A stretch of DNA of 64,000 bases from Bog-473 sp035551835 (GCA_035551835.1 DASZMN010000032.1:1-64000); one strand, 5' to 3'; shown: positions 51,823 to 61,059, counted from the first letter of the stretch. The notes: generated from the letters alone by a model not told the origin. A program made the numbers and translations.

Positions 51823-52701
51823 GTGCCGGACATGCAGGGACAGACGGTCGTCGTCACGGGTGGCAATTCCGGCATCGGCCTCGAGACGGCGCAAGCGCTG
51901 GCGGGGATGGGTGCCCGGGTGATCGTGACGGCGCGGAACGCCGACAAGGGACGCGCCGCCGTGGCCAGGATCGGGGAGCGCCTCGACGGCCAGCCCCAGG
52001 TCCAGCTCGTGGTCTTCGACCTGGCCGACCTGTCGTCGGTGCGCCGCGGGGCCGAGGAGATCCTCGCGCAAACCCCACGGCTCGACGTCCTGATCAACAA
52101 CGCCGGAGTGGTTCTGAGCGAGCGGCGCGTGACGGTCGACGGCTACGAGGCGACCTTCGCCACCAATCACCTGGGGCCGTTTCTGCTGACCAATCTGCTG
52201 CTGCCACGCCTCCGGGAGTCGGCGCCAGCCCGCATCGTCAACGTCGCGTCGACCGCCCACACCGCGGCACGCAAGGGGATCCCCTTCGACGACCTGCAGT
52301 CGACCCACCGCTACAGCGGCATGCGCGTCTACGGCGAATCGAAGTTGGCCAACATCTTGTTCACGCTGGAGTTGTCGCGTCGGCTGGCCGGCAGCGGCGT
52401 CACGGCCAACTCGTTGCACCCTGGCACCGTGCGCACCGGATACGGTGCCGACGGGGACGCCCGGGGTTTTCTGGCCTTTGGTCTCAAAATCAGCCAGCCC
52501 TTCTTCCTGTCGGCGGAGAAGGGGGCGCGCACCTCGATCTATCTCGCCTCGTCCCCCGAGGTCGAGGGCGTCACGGGGGAGTACTTCGTCAAGTGCAAGC
52601 CCACGAAGCCCCGCCGGTGGGCGCACGATGCCCCAGCCGCGCAGCGCCTGTGGCAGGTCAGTGAGGAGCTGGTCGGCCTGGCCGCACCGGCGCAAGGCTG
52701 A
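51823..52701 (+). CDS. SDR, retinol-dehydrogenase-like
   Basis: 292 residues from GTG 51823, with AGGAGGAGG about 10-16 nt upstream. 'VVVTGGNSGIGLETAQAL' binds the cofactor, 'DVLINNAGVVLSERRVTVDG' and 'ATFATNHLGPFLLTNLLLPR' follow, and the active site is Ser in 'NVASTAH' with 'YGESKLANI'. It resembles bacterial retinol dehydrogenase-type SDRs. It probably oxidises or reduces an alcohol/ketone in the sulfatase cluster. It is followed 3 nt later by another SDR. Confidence 0.9.
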   Translation: MPDMQGQTVVVTGGNSGIGLETAQALAGMGARVIVTARNADKGRAAVARIGERLDGQPQVQLVVFDLADLSSVRRGAEEILAQTPRLDVLINNAGVVLSERRVTVDGYEATFATNHLGPFLLTNLLLPRLRESAPARIVNVASTAHTAARKGIPFDDLQSTHRYSGMRVYGESKLANILFTLELSRRLAGSGVTANSLHPGTVRTGYGADGDARGFLAFGLKISQPFFLSAEKGARTSIYLASSPEVEGVTGEYFVKCKPTKPRRWAHDAPAAQRLWQVSEELVGLAAPAQG

Positions 52702-52704
52702 CCG

Positions 52705-53496
52705 GTGCGGGTGCTCGTCACCGGTGCGGCCCGGGCGATCGGGCGGGCCACCGTCGAGGTGTTGGCCCAGCGGGGGCACGAGGTGGTTGCCACGGCCAGA
52801 GACGTGACCCAGCTCGAAGGGTTGCCCGCCTGTTCGCTCCTGACGCTCGATGTGCGCGACGACGAGTCGGTGCGCGCCGCGGTGGCGCAGGCCGGCGAGC
52901 TCGATGCGGTGGTCAACAACGCCGCCTTGACCGGTTTGGGCCCACTGGAGACCTATCCGCTGGAGCGCTTCACCCAGGTCCTCGACGTCAACACCCTCGG
53001 CCCACTCCGGGTCGCCCAGGCGGTCCTGCCGGGGTGGCGGGAGCGGGGCCATGGTGTCTTGGTCAACATCAGCTCGGTCCAGGGCAAGATCGGCACTCCG
53101 TTGGAGGGACCCTACGCCGCGTCGAAACATGCGCTCGAGGCGATGTCCGAGTCGATGCACTTCGAGCTCGGGCATTTCGGCATCCGTGTCGTGATCATCG
53201 AGCCGGGGTACATCGCTCCCGGCATGAAGCACGACGGCGAGGATCACCTCGGCCCTGCGGCGTACGCCGGACTGCACGCGCAGTGGGGCGGCACCGTGGG
53301 CACCCTGGTGGGCCCCGAGGGGCGCCCCGGACCCGAGACGGTCGCACTCGCGGTTGCCGGTGCGGTCGAGGATCCGGCCACTCCACTCCGGGTCGAGGTC
53401 GGCAAGGACGCGGTGCTGGTGCTCGAGCTCCGGCGGAATCTGCGCGACGCGGAGTTCGAGGCGACGATGCGCGAGGCCCTCGGGCTCACCTGGTGA
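52705..53496 (+). CDS. SDR
   Basis: 263 residues from GTG 52705. It has 'VLVTGAARAIGRATVEVL' (TGxxxxIG), 'DAVVNNAALTGLGPLETY', Ser in 'NISSVQGKIG' and 'YAASKHALEAM', and 'EPGYIAPGM' near the C-terminus. It is a classical SDR acting on an unknown alcohol or ketone. It is not closely similar to the preceding SDR; the two together could do successive steps. It continues directly into the EthD-like gene after 39 nt. Confidence 0.88.
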   Translation: MRVLVTGAARAIGRATVEVLAQRGHEVVATARDVTQLEGLPACSLLTLDVRDDESVRAAVAQAGELDAVVNNAALTGLGPLETYPLERFTQVLDVNTLGPLRVAQAVLPGWRERGHGVLVNISSVQGKIGTPLEGPYAASKHALEAMSESMHFELGHFGIRVVIIEPGYIAPGMKHDGEDHLGPAAYAGLHAQWGGTVGTLVGPEGRPGPETVALAVAGAVEDPATPLRVEVGKDAVLVLELRRNLRDAEFEATMREALGLTW

Positions 53497-53535
53497 CCGA
53501 GTGACCGGCGGGCTGAGCGAACGGAACGAGGTGCC

Positions 53536-54255
53536 GTGGAGAAGCTGATGTATCTCATGTGGCCCGACACGGCGCGCAGCCGGTCCGAGGTCGGCGAGGC
53601 CATGCTGGGCGATGTGGCCAGGGAACTGCTCGCCCTCGGGCCCCTTCGGCTGAGCATGGACCTGCGCGACCCCGACAGTGACATCCCGGCGCCTGTCCCG
53701 ACTCCTGAGGGTGAGTCGCCCGCCGACGCGGTGGTCTCGCTGTGGCTCCACGCGGTCGACCACAGGGCGCCCTACGAAGAAGTGCTGGCGGCCGCGGGCC
53801 GACTGGCGGGATACTCGGTGGTGGAATCGTTGTATCGCGACTACGGGGGCAACCAATGGTCGGTGCCGCGGTATTGGCCCGACGGCGTGCGGTCGCCCGG
53901 CGTCCTCACGGTGGCGATGCTCGAGCAGCACCCCGACCAGTCGTTGGAGGAATGGATCGCGCGCTGGCACTCTCGCATCTCGCCCATCACCGAAGCGATC
54001 CAGCCGCGCACGCGCTACGTCCGCAATGCGGTATTTCGCCCTCTGACCGCAGGTGCACCGCCGTTCCGGGGCATCGTGGAAGAGGCGTGGCCCTCGCTGG
54101 AACACGTGACCGATCCCATGCTCTTCTACTGCGCCGACGGCGATCCCGAGCGAATGAACGCCCACGTCAGCCAGATGATCGAAGAGATCAGCGCGTTCGT
54201 CGACCTGGGTACGCTGCGCAGTGTCACCATGAGCGAATGGATCCTGAAGTCATGA
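53536..54255 (+). CDS. EthD-like dimeric alpha/beta-barrel protein
   Basis: 239 residues from GTG 53536. The first strand 'KLMYLMWPD' and helix 'EVGEAMLGDVARELLALG' and a repeated half near 'GVLTVAMLEQHPDQSLEEWI' then 'RWHSRISPITEAIQPRTRYV' fit the EthD-like alpha/beta-barrel group. Such proteins act as accessory factors in P450 or SDR catabolic clusters. No catalytic residue can be named. The stop overlaps the SnoaL-like start (ATGA). It is part of the sulfatase run. Confidence 0.7.
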   Translation: MEKLMYLMWPDTARSRSEVGEAMLGDVARELLALGPLRLSMDLRDPDSDIPAPVPTPEGESPADAVVSLWLHAVDHRAPYEEVLAAAGRLAGYSVVESLYRDYGGNQWSVPRYWPDGVRSPGVLTVAMLEQHPDQSLEEWIARWHSRISPITEAIQPRTRYVRNAVFRPLTAGAPPFRGIVEEAWPSLEHVTDPMLFYCADGDPERMNAHVSQMIEEISAFVDLGTLRSVTMSEWILKS

Positions 54256-54716
54256 CGCCGAAGTGGAGCCGCGAGGAACTCGAGCGGGCGCATCAGCATT
54301 ACGAAGAGACCGCCGGTCGCTGCGCGGCGAGCGGCGAGTGGCGCGACTGGGCCAACCTGTTCACCGCCGACGCGGTTTATCTGGAGCACACGTTCGGCAC
54401 CTTCCGCGGCCCCGATGAGATCTTCGCCTGGATCGCTCCGCTCATGGCGGAATGGCCGAATCGGGCGATGAACGCCTTCCCCCATTCGTGGTGTGTCTGC
54501 GACGAGGAGCGAGGCTGGTGGATCTGCCGGATTGAGAACAGGATGGAGGACCCGGGCGATGGCTCGGTCCATCAGGCCCACAACATCACGGTGCTGCACT
54601 ATGCGGGCGACATGAAGTTCTCCTACGAAGAAGACGCCTACAACCCGGCTGCGTTCGGCCCGATGATCGAAGGCTGGCTGAAGGCGCACACGGCGAGCGG
54701 CGGGGATCCGGGCTAG
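54252..54716 (+). CDS. SnoaL/NTF2-like protein
   Basis: 154 residues from ATG 54252 (overlaps the previous stop). The cone-shaped alpha+beta barrel shows in 'GEWRDWANLFTADAVYLEHT', 'FGTFRGPDEIFAWIAPLM', 'WWICRIENRMEDPG' and 'HNITVLHYAGDMKFSYEEDA'. SnoaL-like proteins act as cyclases, isomerases, dehydratases or epoxide hydrolases on polyketides and steroids; Asp/His in 'FTADAVYLEH' may be catalytic. The next gene starts on the last G of its stop. It is in the middle of the sulfatase cluster. Confidence 0.85.
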   Translation: MTPKWSREELERAHQHYEETAGRCAASGEWRDWANLFTADAVYLEHTFGTFRGPDEIFAWIAPLMAEWPNRAMNAFPHSWCVCDEERGWWICRIENRMEDPGDGSVHQAHNITVLHYAGDMKFSYEEDAYNPAAFGPMIEGWLKAHTASGGDPG

Positions 54717-55153
54717 TGCCCTATCGCCCGATGCACGCCGCCGAGGCGGAGGCCTTCCTCGCCAGCATTCCGCCGCACACGGGCAAGCTGGCGACGGTCC
54801 GGGCCGACGGGCGACCGCACGTGGCACCGGTGTGGTACGTGGTCGACCCGGACGGCACCATCATCTTCAACACGGGTGAATCCACGGTGAAGGGTCGGAA
54901 CCTGCGTCGCGATCCGAGGGCTTCGCTTTGCGTCGACGACGAACGACCGCCTTTCAGCTTCGTCGTGGTCGAAGGTGTCGTCGATCTCAGCGACGACCTC
55001 GATGATCTGCGGACCTCGGCGACGAGGATCGGCGCCCGCTACATGGGCGAGGAGAGGGCGAAGGAGTTCGGCGCGCGCAACGGCGTCGCCGGAGAACTGG
55101 TGGCGCGTCTGCGACCGGAGCGGGTGGTTTCGGCGCTCGACCTGGCGGATTGA
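54716..55153 (+). CDS. PPOX-class flavin/F420-type oxidoreductase
   Basis: 145 residues from GTG 54716, touching the previous TAG. The split-barrel motifs are 'LATVRADGRPHVAPVWYVVD', 'TIIFNTGESTVKGRNLRRDP' and 'ASLCVDDERPPFSFVVVEGV'. Members bind FMN or F420 and oxidise or reduce varied substrates. The fold is shared with the gene at 30333, but the sequences are only distantly related. It is the last gene of the sulfatase cluster and converges with the MptB-like gene 17 nt downstream. Confidence 0.88.
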   Translation: MPYRPMHAAEAEAFLASIPPHTGKLATVRADGRPHVAPVWYVVDPDGTIIFNTGESTVKGRNLRRDPRASLCVDDERPPFSFVVVEGVVDLSDDLDDLRTSATRIGARYMGEERAKEFGARNGVAGELVARLRPERVVSALDLAD

Positions 55154-55170
55154 CGACGCGCCGGGGCGGG

Positions 55171-56817
55171 TCAGCTGCCTGCGCCGGCCCCCGCACCGAC
55201 GAGCGCGCCGTCGCCGACCAGCGGTGTCCGGGACGAATCGTCGTCGGGTCCGGGTCGGAACCGCGGCAGGCGGGGCCGGTCCGTGCGCCGACCTGCGAGT
55301 TGGCCGAGCGGCATGATGGCGACCGCGAGGAGCATCGTCAGCAGGAGCAGGTCCGTCAGAACGAACGTGTGCAGCAGCCGCATGTAGATGTTGTGGACCG
55401 ACGTGAGCCCGGCGAACGCCCAGAAGGTGCTGATGACGATCAGCGCAGTGCGGAGTCGTCCCGCAGCGGCGGGCGCCAAGACGACGACCCCCCACGTGAC
55501 GTACCAAGCCCACACGATGGGACCGAGCAGCGCCAGGACCAGCAGGGTCAGGCCCAAGCAGCGCACTACGCCGTCCTCGGGCGCCCGCAGCAGGAGCCGA
55601 TAGCCGACATAGACGGCGATGAGGAGCCCGAGCACGCTGAAGACGGGGTGGAAGTCGGCCGTCGACAGCGGTACCTGGGCCACGTGACTCAGGATGGAGG
55701 CGGCCCGCGCCAGCACGTTGATCGGGGTCACCCCGGTGAACGCCGCGTCCGCGGTCGTCGTGGTCCGGATCCAACCCCACCCCGTGCCCGTCGCGAGCGC
55801 GGAGATCTCCATGGTCGTCAACGCAATGAGCCCCGCGAGCGCTGTGTGTCCGATGCGCCGACGCGTCGACGCGCCCGGACCGGCCCAGACCCAGCCGAGG
55901 AAGAGCACGCCCAGCGCGGCCGGTGACTTCACCCCTGCCGCGAGCGCGCAGACGATCACGCCGGGCACGGTGCCAAACCGCTTCGCCACGGCCAGTCCGG
56001 CCATGAGCATCCCGACCATCAAGGCATCGTTGTGGTCGCCGGCCAACAACGAGAGCAGGACCAGCGGGGAGCCTGCCCCCAGGAGGACGGCATGGGCGGC
56101 GTCGCGTTTGGCCCAGCGGGCGAGGATGGGCGTGGCCGCCACCATGAGCGCGATGCCGGCGACCTCGAGGAGCCGGAGCAGGACGAGATCGGCCAAGAAA
56201 TTGTGCCCCGAGGCCTGGTCCACGACGCCGTCGATCTCGAGGAAGGTCGGCCCGTACGGAGACTCGTTGCCGGCCCAGAAGGGGTCGCCGAAGTTGTTGA
56301 ACGGCGTCGAGCCGAGCACGTTGGGCCCGTAGTCGTACGGGTTGATGTGGTGGCTCACCATCTCGCCTTGCGCCGCGTAGGTGTAGACGTCGCGGCTGAA
56401 CAGCGGCGGTGCCAGCAGGAGCGGAACGGCCCAGACGACGACGACGAGCACCACGCGCCGCACGGGAAGGCCCCGATTGTCTTTCAGATAGCGCAGGAAC
56501 CCGAGCCAGACGCGGGTCAGCAGGATCAGCCCCCCGAAGACGAGTGCGAGCGACACGACGGGAGGCAGCGTGTCGCTCGTGCCCAGCCATCCGAGCGGTC
56601 CGCCCGGCATGCCGAAGAACCACGCGCCCGGCAGGTGCGTCTCGAAGGACTGGCCACCGAGCAACGCGCCGACGACGATGGCGGCAGTGCCCAGGGCACC
56701 CAGCAACGCCGTGCGCGCCAACCCGATGCGAAGCGCCCGTTGCACGGGCGCGGCGACAGGGGTGTCGTCAGTGCGAGGCGGGGCGTCTGGGGTAGCGCTC
56801 GGGGCCGAGGGCTCCAT
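55171..56817 (-). CDS. MptB-type polyprenol-phosphate-mannose alpha-mannosyltransferase
   Basis: 548 residues from ATG 56817, where AAGGA lies 7-11 nt upstream; a TTG 20 codons earlier is less likely. It has about 12-13 membrane helices. The Asp in 'LFSRDVYTYAAQGEMV' sits in the first large loop, the site typical of GT-C mannosyltransferases, followed by 'HHINPYDYGP' and 'NESPYGPTFLEI'. MptB-like enzymes extend lipomannan with alpha-1,6 mannose from polyprenol-P-mannose in actinobacteria. Position beside the sulfoquinovose synthase suggests an envelope glycolipid role. It diverges from that gene with about 200 nt between them. Confidence 0.85.
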   Translation of the reverse strand: MEPSAPSATPDAPPRTDDTPVAAPVQRALRIGLARTALLGALGTAAIVVGALLGGQSFETHLPGAWFFGMPGGPLGWLGTSDTLPPVVSLALVFGGLILLTRVWLGFLRYLKDNRGLPVRRVVLVVVVWAVPLLLAPPLFSRDVYTYAAQGEMVSHHINPYDYGPNVLGSTPFNNFGDPFWAGNESPYGPTFLEIDGVVDQASGHNFLADLVLLRLLEVAGIALMVAATPILARWAKRDAAHAVLLGAGSPLVLLSLLAGDHNDALMVGMLMAGLAVAKRFGTVPGVIVCALAAGVKSPAALGVLFLGWVWAGPGASTRRRIGHTALAGLIALTTMEISALATGTGWGWIRTTTTADAAFTGVTPINVLARAASILSHVAQVPLSTADFHPVFSVLGLLIAVYVGYRLLLRAPEDGVVRCLGLTLLVLALLGPIVWAWYVTWGVVVLAPAAAGRLRTALIVISTFWAFAGLTSVHNIYMRLLHTFVLTDLLLLTMLLAVAIMPLGQLAGRRTDRPRLPRFRPGPDDDSSRTPLVGDGALVGAGAGAGS

Positions 56818-56888
56818 CGGGGATTCCTTACTCGTGCTCCCGACAGTGGTTTCCGCGGGAGCGAAATCTTCATCCAACTGCAGTCATT

Positions 56889-57005
56889 TTGTCACAGCTG
56901 TAGCCGACTTTGGGAACCCGAAACCTTCCTTAACAGGATTCTCAGGATCGTCCCAGGATACAGGGGGAAACTGCCTTTGTCACTTATGTGAAATCTGGTT
57001 GTCAC
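56889..57005. promoter_or_regulatory. Triplicated TTGTCAC motif upstream of the sulfoquinovose synthase
   Basis: TTGTCAC occurs at 56889, 56977 and 56999; the last two start 22 bp apart, about two helical turns. The middle copy begins an inverted TCAC-N4-GTGA (56980-56991). They lie in an AT-rich divergent region 206 nt wide. A regulator-binding role is inferred. Confidence 0.4.
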
Positions 57006-57023
57006 GGAAACGGAAGGTGTCAG

Positions 57024-58226
57024 ATGCGCATTCTGGTCCTTGGTGGTGACGGGTATCTGGGCTGGCCAACGGCGCTTCATCTGTCCCGGGCCGGCTACGA
57101 CGTCGGCGTAGCGGACAACTTCGCCCGACGGGGCTACGACCTCGAAATGGGGGTCGATTCGCTCGTGCCGATCGCGTCGCTGCACCGCCGGGTGGACTGC
57201 TGGGAGGACGTTTCGGGCAAGCGACTGGAGACCTACATCGGCGACCTGACCGACGAGGCCTTCGTGTACGACATGGTGGGCCGCTTCCGGCCCGACGCCA
57301 TCGTGCACTTTGCCGAGCAGCGCAGCGCGCCCTATTCGATGGTCGACCGCAAGCACTGCGTGTACACCCAGGTCAACAACGTGGTCGGAACGCTCAACCT
57401 GCTGTACGCCATTGCCGAAGCGGACCCGTCGATCCATTTGGTCAAGCTCGGGACGATGGGGGAGTACGGCACGCCCAACATCGACATCGAAGAGGGCTAC
57501 ATCGAGATTTCCCACCGGGGGCGCACCGACGTCCTGCCCTTCCCGAAGCAACCCGGCAGCTTCTACCACCTGTCGAAGGTGCACGACAGCCACAACATCG
57601 CCTTCTGTTGCCGGGCCTGGGGCCTTCGCTCCACCGATCTCAACCAGGGCGTCGTGTACGGGCAGTCCACGCCCGAGACCACGCTGCACCCGGAGCTGGC
57701 CACGCGCTTCGACTACGACGCCGTGTTCGGGACGGTGCTGAACCGTTTCGTCATCCAGGCCGCAGCCGGTGAGCCGCTGACCGTCTACGGCAAGGGTGGC
57801 CAGACCCGCGGCTTTCTCGACATCCGGGACACGCTCGCTTGTGTCGAACTGGCGATTCGCCACCCGGCCCAGGCGGGTGAGTTCCGGGTCTTCAATCAGT
57901 TCACCGAGTCCTTCTCGGTCAGCCAGCTGGCGCAGAAGGTCTCCGACGCCGCCGGTGGGGCCGAGATCGTTCACCTCGACGACCCCCGCGTGGAGGCCGA
58001 GGAGCACTACTACCGGGCCGCGCACACCAAGCTGCTCGATCTCGGCCTGATGCCCTACCTGCTCGGTGACGAACTGCTGGCCGACATGCTGTCGATCGCG
58101 CGGGCTCACCTCGGCCGCCTCGAGCGTTCTGCCCTGGAACCGAAGGTGCAATGGCGCTCGACTTCGAGCAGCCTTACGCGGGCGGGGCATGCCAAGCCCG
58201 AAACGTCTGCTGAGCGACCCGTCTGA
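57024..58226 (+). CDS. sqd1: UDP-sulfoquinovose synthase (SQD1-type)
   Basis: 400 residues from ATG 57024 (GGAAGG upstream). The NAD motif 'RILVLGGDGYLGWPTALHLS' and 'FAEQRSAPYSM' are diagnostic of SQD1/SqdB-type enzymes. The catalytic Thr is in 'KLGTMGEYGTPN', and Tyr-x3-Lys in 'YHLSKVHD'. 'GVVYGQSTPET' and 'TRGFLDIRDT' follow. It converts UDP-glucose and sulfite into UDP-sulfoquinovose, the donor of the sulfolipid headgroup. The last 30 residues (Ser/Thr/Arg rich) are extra. It is followed by a YfhO-like gene 55 nt later. No SqdX/SqdD transferase gene is seen. Confidence 0.92.
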   Translation: MRILVLGGDGYLGWPTALHLSRAGYDVGVADNFARRGYDLEMGVDSLVPIASLHRRVDCWEDVSGKRLETYIGDLTDEAFVYDMVGRFRPDAIVHFAEQRSAPYSMVDRKHCVYTQVNNVVGTLNLLYAIAEADPSIHLVKLGTMGEYGTPNIDIEEGYIEISHRGRTDVLPFPKQPGSFYHLSKVHDSHNIAFCCRAWGLRSTDLNQGVVYGQSTPETTLHPELATRFDYDAVFGTVLNRFVIQAAAGEPLTVYGKGGQTRGFLDIRDTLACVELAIRHPAQAGEFRVFNQFTESFSVSQLAQKVSDAAGGAEIVHLDDPRVEAEEHYYRAAHTKLLDLGLMPYLLGDELLADMLSIARAHLGRLERSALEPKVQWRSTSSSLTRAGHAKPETSAERPV

Positions 58227-58281
58227 GGGGGGTCTCAGCGACAGGGGCTAGCGTCGCCGAGTTGCGCCACGCCGGGTCCCG

Positions 58282-61059
58282 GTGGAGGTCGCACTCCAGA
58301 GACTCCCGGAAAGCAGCCCCTCGATAGTGGACCGACTCCGAGCACACATCGGACCTCTGTGGCCCTACGCGCTGCTCGTTGCCATCCCCGTGGCTGGGTT
58401 CGTGTTGCCGGATCTGATCGCCGGCCGGCTCGTCATCACCGGGGACAACCTGCAGCAGAACTATCCGCTGCACGTGCTGGTCGGATCGATGCTCCGCCAC
58501 GGCGAGCTGCCGTTCTGGAACCAGTACATCTTCAGCGGCACTCCGCTCATGGCGGATTTCAACGCCGGCGCCTTCTATCCCCTCGTGGGCCTGTTCGTGA
58601 TCCTCCCGGACCGGGCGGCCTGGATCGCCACCGAGGTCGTCCTGTTTTCCGCGATCGCCATCGGGATGTACGTCTTCCTGCGGGCGCTCAAGCTCTCGAC
58701 GGTCGCCTGTCTCCTCGGGGCCGTCACCTTCGCCTTTGCGGGCCCGGTCTTGAGCCAGGCCAACCACGTCGACATGACCGAGGGCTTCGTCGCCGTCCCC
58801 TGGATGTTGCTTGCCGTCCATCACATCGTGCGGGATGGCCGGTGGCGCTGGGCCATCGTGCTGGGCATCGCCTACGCCACCGTGATCCTGGGCGGGGCAC
58901 CCGAGGCGATGCTCGACGAAGCGCTCCTCGTGATCGCGTTCGCCGTCGTGTCGGCGGGACTCGGCCGAGAGCGTTGGTGGCGGGTGCTCAGCCGGTGTGC
59001 GACCGGGGCGGCGCTCGCCCTGTCGCTGGCGGCGATCCAGTGGTTGCCGGGCCTCGAGGCCATTCAGAACTCACAACGCGGCTCCGGGGTCTTCGCTGCC
59101 GCCGGGAGCTTTCCCACGCCGTTCAGCATCTTTGCGTTGGTGCCGTATCTCGACGGAGGCTATGGACACCTCGGGGAATCCCAGTTCTTCAGCCAGTACA
59201 ACCTGCCCGAGGTCGGCATCTATCTGGGTGTGCTGCCGCTGATCGCGCTCATCACCCTGTTGCACCCGCGCTGGCCGAGTCGACTGGCCGCGCGTGATCG
59301 GCTCACGTGGTACGCGGTGGGTGTCTTCGGGTACCTGCTCGCGCTGGGGTCGAACACGCCGCTGGAGAGTTTGTTCAACCGGATCCCCATCTACGGCCAT
59401 CAGCGACTTCAGAGTCGCAACATGATCATCGTGGCGACGGCCGTGTCCGTTCTGTTCGCGGGATGGCTCGACCGGACTGACGCGCCGCCGGTGGAGGTGC
59501 GTTGGCGACGTTACGACCGGATCCTCGGGCTGGTGCCCTTCGCGCTAGTGGCCATCTTGGCCGTGTGGGCGCTCACGGCGACCGGATCGCTCGTGCACGT
59601 CTTCGCCGGCGTCTGGGCCAGTCCAGGCGTGACCCACACGGTCCGGGAGGCGACGATCATCGCCCTCGTCCTCGCGGCCGGCGCTGCGGCGCTCGTCTGG
59701 CTGCGCGCCCGGCTCAGTGCGAGGCAGTGGGCGGCGGCGGCGATGGCCTTCGTGGTGGTCGATCTGGGGGTGATGGCGCTGACGAGCCAGCTGACCCAAT
59801 CGCCGACCAACGACCTGGTCAGCGGGACGACCCCGATACAGCAGCTGATGGCGGCGCATCTCTCGGGGGGAGGCCGGTTCATCAACTACGACCCGCAGAC
59901 GTATTCGAGCTATCCGGGAAGTGCGCAGGGCATCCCGGACCTCAACATCATCCCGGGGTTGCCCTCTGTCTCGGGGTACGCCTCGATCGTGAACAGCAAT
60001 TACGAATCGGTGACGCACACCCACGAGCAGGACGACCTGGACATCGGCCAGCTCGGTTCGGGCACGCTCGATCGGCTGGACCTCCAAGAGGTCGTGACCG
60101 TGCCGGAGTACTTTCTCGTGCCGCTCGATTCAGCTCCACGCTCATTGTCCGGGGTGCAGCAGGTGTCTGAGGGCTTCGGATCGGATCCCGTCTTGCCACG
60201 AGGGTACGGGGCGAACTTCAACGAGACCGCCTACCCCTTCTACGCGGGCCCCCGACCCTCGCTGCACTCCGGCCAGAGCGAGTCGTGGTTCTTCGGTGAG
60301 TCGCTCGAGCCGGACACGGCGACCGTGCTCTTCACCCACGCCGCCTCGACCACCTCGCTCGTGCGGTTCGGCGTCCTCACGGCGGACGGGTCGACGCACT
60401 GGGGGGCAACCGTGCCGGTGGCGATCGGTGCGAAGCGGGTGACCGGGCGTCTGCCGCGCGGGCAGGGGATCGGGCTGTCCGTCCAAGTGGTCGGGTCGCT
60501 GCCGGCACACCAAGCCGTCATTTCGGTCGGCGGCCAGTCGTACGAAATCGCCGGTTCACTCTCCGCGGCCATCGTGCCGGGACCGTGGTACCAGGCGGGA
60601 ACGTCGCAGGGCTACGTGGTCTACACCTCCTCCCGTCCGCCGCAGCCCGTGTCGGCATCGACGAGCGGCGGCCGACCGCTTGGCGTCACCGTTCTCTCGA
60701 GCTCGACGAAGTCCGAGACGATCAGGGTCGATGCGCCGTCGTCGTCAACGGTGGTTCGGTCGGTCGCCTGGGACGCGGGGTGGCTGGCGAGTGTCTCTGT
60801 GAACGGGGGAACGGCGCGCGACGTGCGGGTCTCCTCGTTCGATCTCGTGCAGCAGGTCCGCATCCCTGCCGGCCGCGACGTGGTGACGTTCCGCTATCGG
60901 CCACCTCACCTGGGCTTGGCCAGCGTGTTGAGCATCGGCGCCGTCGGGCTCCTGGTGGTTCTCCTCGGCGGCTGGCTCGTGCTGCGACGACGGCGTCAGC
61001 ACTCGACCTCGGCCGTCACGCCGGCATCGGACCGAGAACCCGAGGCGGTTTCGGTCTGA
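58282..61059 (+). CDS. YfhO-like giant membrane glycosyltransferase-type protein
   Basis: 925 residues from GTG 58282. The N-terminal half has about 12 membrane helices with 'YALLVAIPVAGFVLPDL', then 'GDNLQQNYPLHVLVGSMLRH' and 'PFWNQYIFSGTPLMADFNAG', the YfhO hallmark. A large outer domain (about residues 510-880) is rich in Ser/Gly/Thr, and a last helix 'SIGAVGLLVVLLGGWLVL' is followed by a basic tail. YfhO-type proteins are GT-C enzymes that decorate wall or lipid glycans from lipid-linked sugars. Close placement after the sulfoquinovose synthase makes it a candidate to use a sulfoquinovose or other lipid-linked donor (inference). Confidence 0.85.
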   Translation: MEVALQRLPESSPSIVDRLRAHIGPLWPYALLVAIPVAGFVLPDLIAGRLVITGDNLQQNYPLHVLVGSMLRHGELPFWNQYIFSGTPLMADFNAGAFYPLVGLFVILPDRAAWIATEVVLFSAIAIGMYVFLRALKLSTVACLLGAVTFAFAGPVLSQANHVDMTEGFVAVPWMLLAVHHIVRDGRWRWAIVLGIAYATVILGGAPEAMLDEALLVIAFAVVSAGLGRERWWRVLSRCATGAALALSLAAIQWLPGLEAIQNSQRGSGVFAAAGSFPTPFSIFALVPYLDGGYGHLGESQFFSQYNLPEVGIYLGVLPLIALITLLHPRWPSRLAARDRLTWYAVGVFGYLLALGSNTPLESLFNRIPIYGHQRLQSRNMIIVATAVSVLFAGWLDRTDAPPVEVRWRRYDRILGLVPFALVAILAVWALTATGSLVHVFAGVWASPGVTHTVREATIIALVLAAGAAALVWLRARLSARQWAAAAMAFVVVDLGVMALTSQLTQSPTNDLVSGTTPIQQLMAAHLSGGGRFINYDPQTYSSYPGSAQGIPDLNIIPGLPSVSGYASIVNSNYESVTHTHEQDDLDIGQLGSGTLDRLDLQEVVTVPEYFLVPLDSAPRSLSGVQQVSEGFGSDPVLPRGYGANFNETAYPFYAGPRPSLHSGQSESWFFGESLEPDTATVLFTHAASTTSLVRFGVLTADGSTHWGATVPVAIGAKRVTGRLPRGQGIGLSVQVVGSLPAHQAVISVGGQSYEIAGSLSAAIVPGPWYQAGTSQGYVVYTSSRPPQPVSASTSGGRPLGVTVLSSSTKSETIRVDAPSSSTVVRSVAWDAGWLASVSVNGGTARDVRVSSFDLVQQVRIPAGRDVVTFRYRPPHLGLASVLSIGAVGLLVVLLGGWLVLRRRRQHSTSAVTPASDREPEAVSV

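Noticed and set aside
51127..54165. 1012-codon open frame antisense to the sulfatase cluster
   Set aside because: Long antisense frames are common in high-GC DNA; no domain is visible and five recognised genes lie on the other strand.
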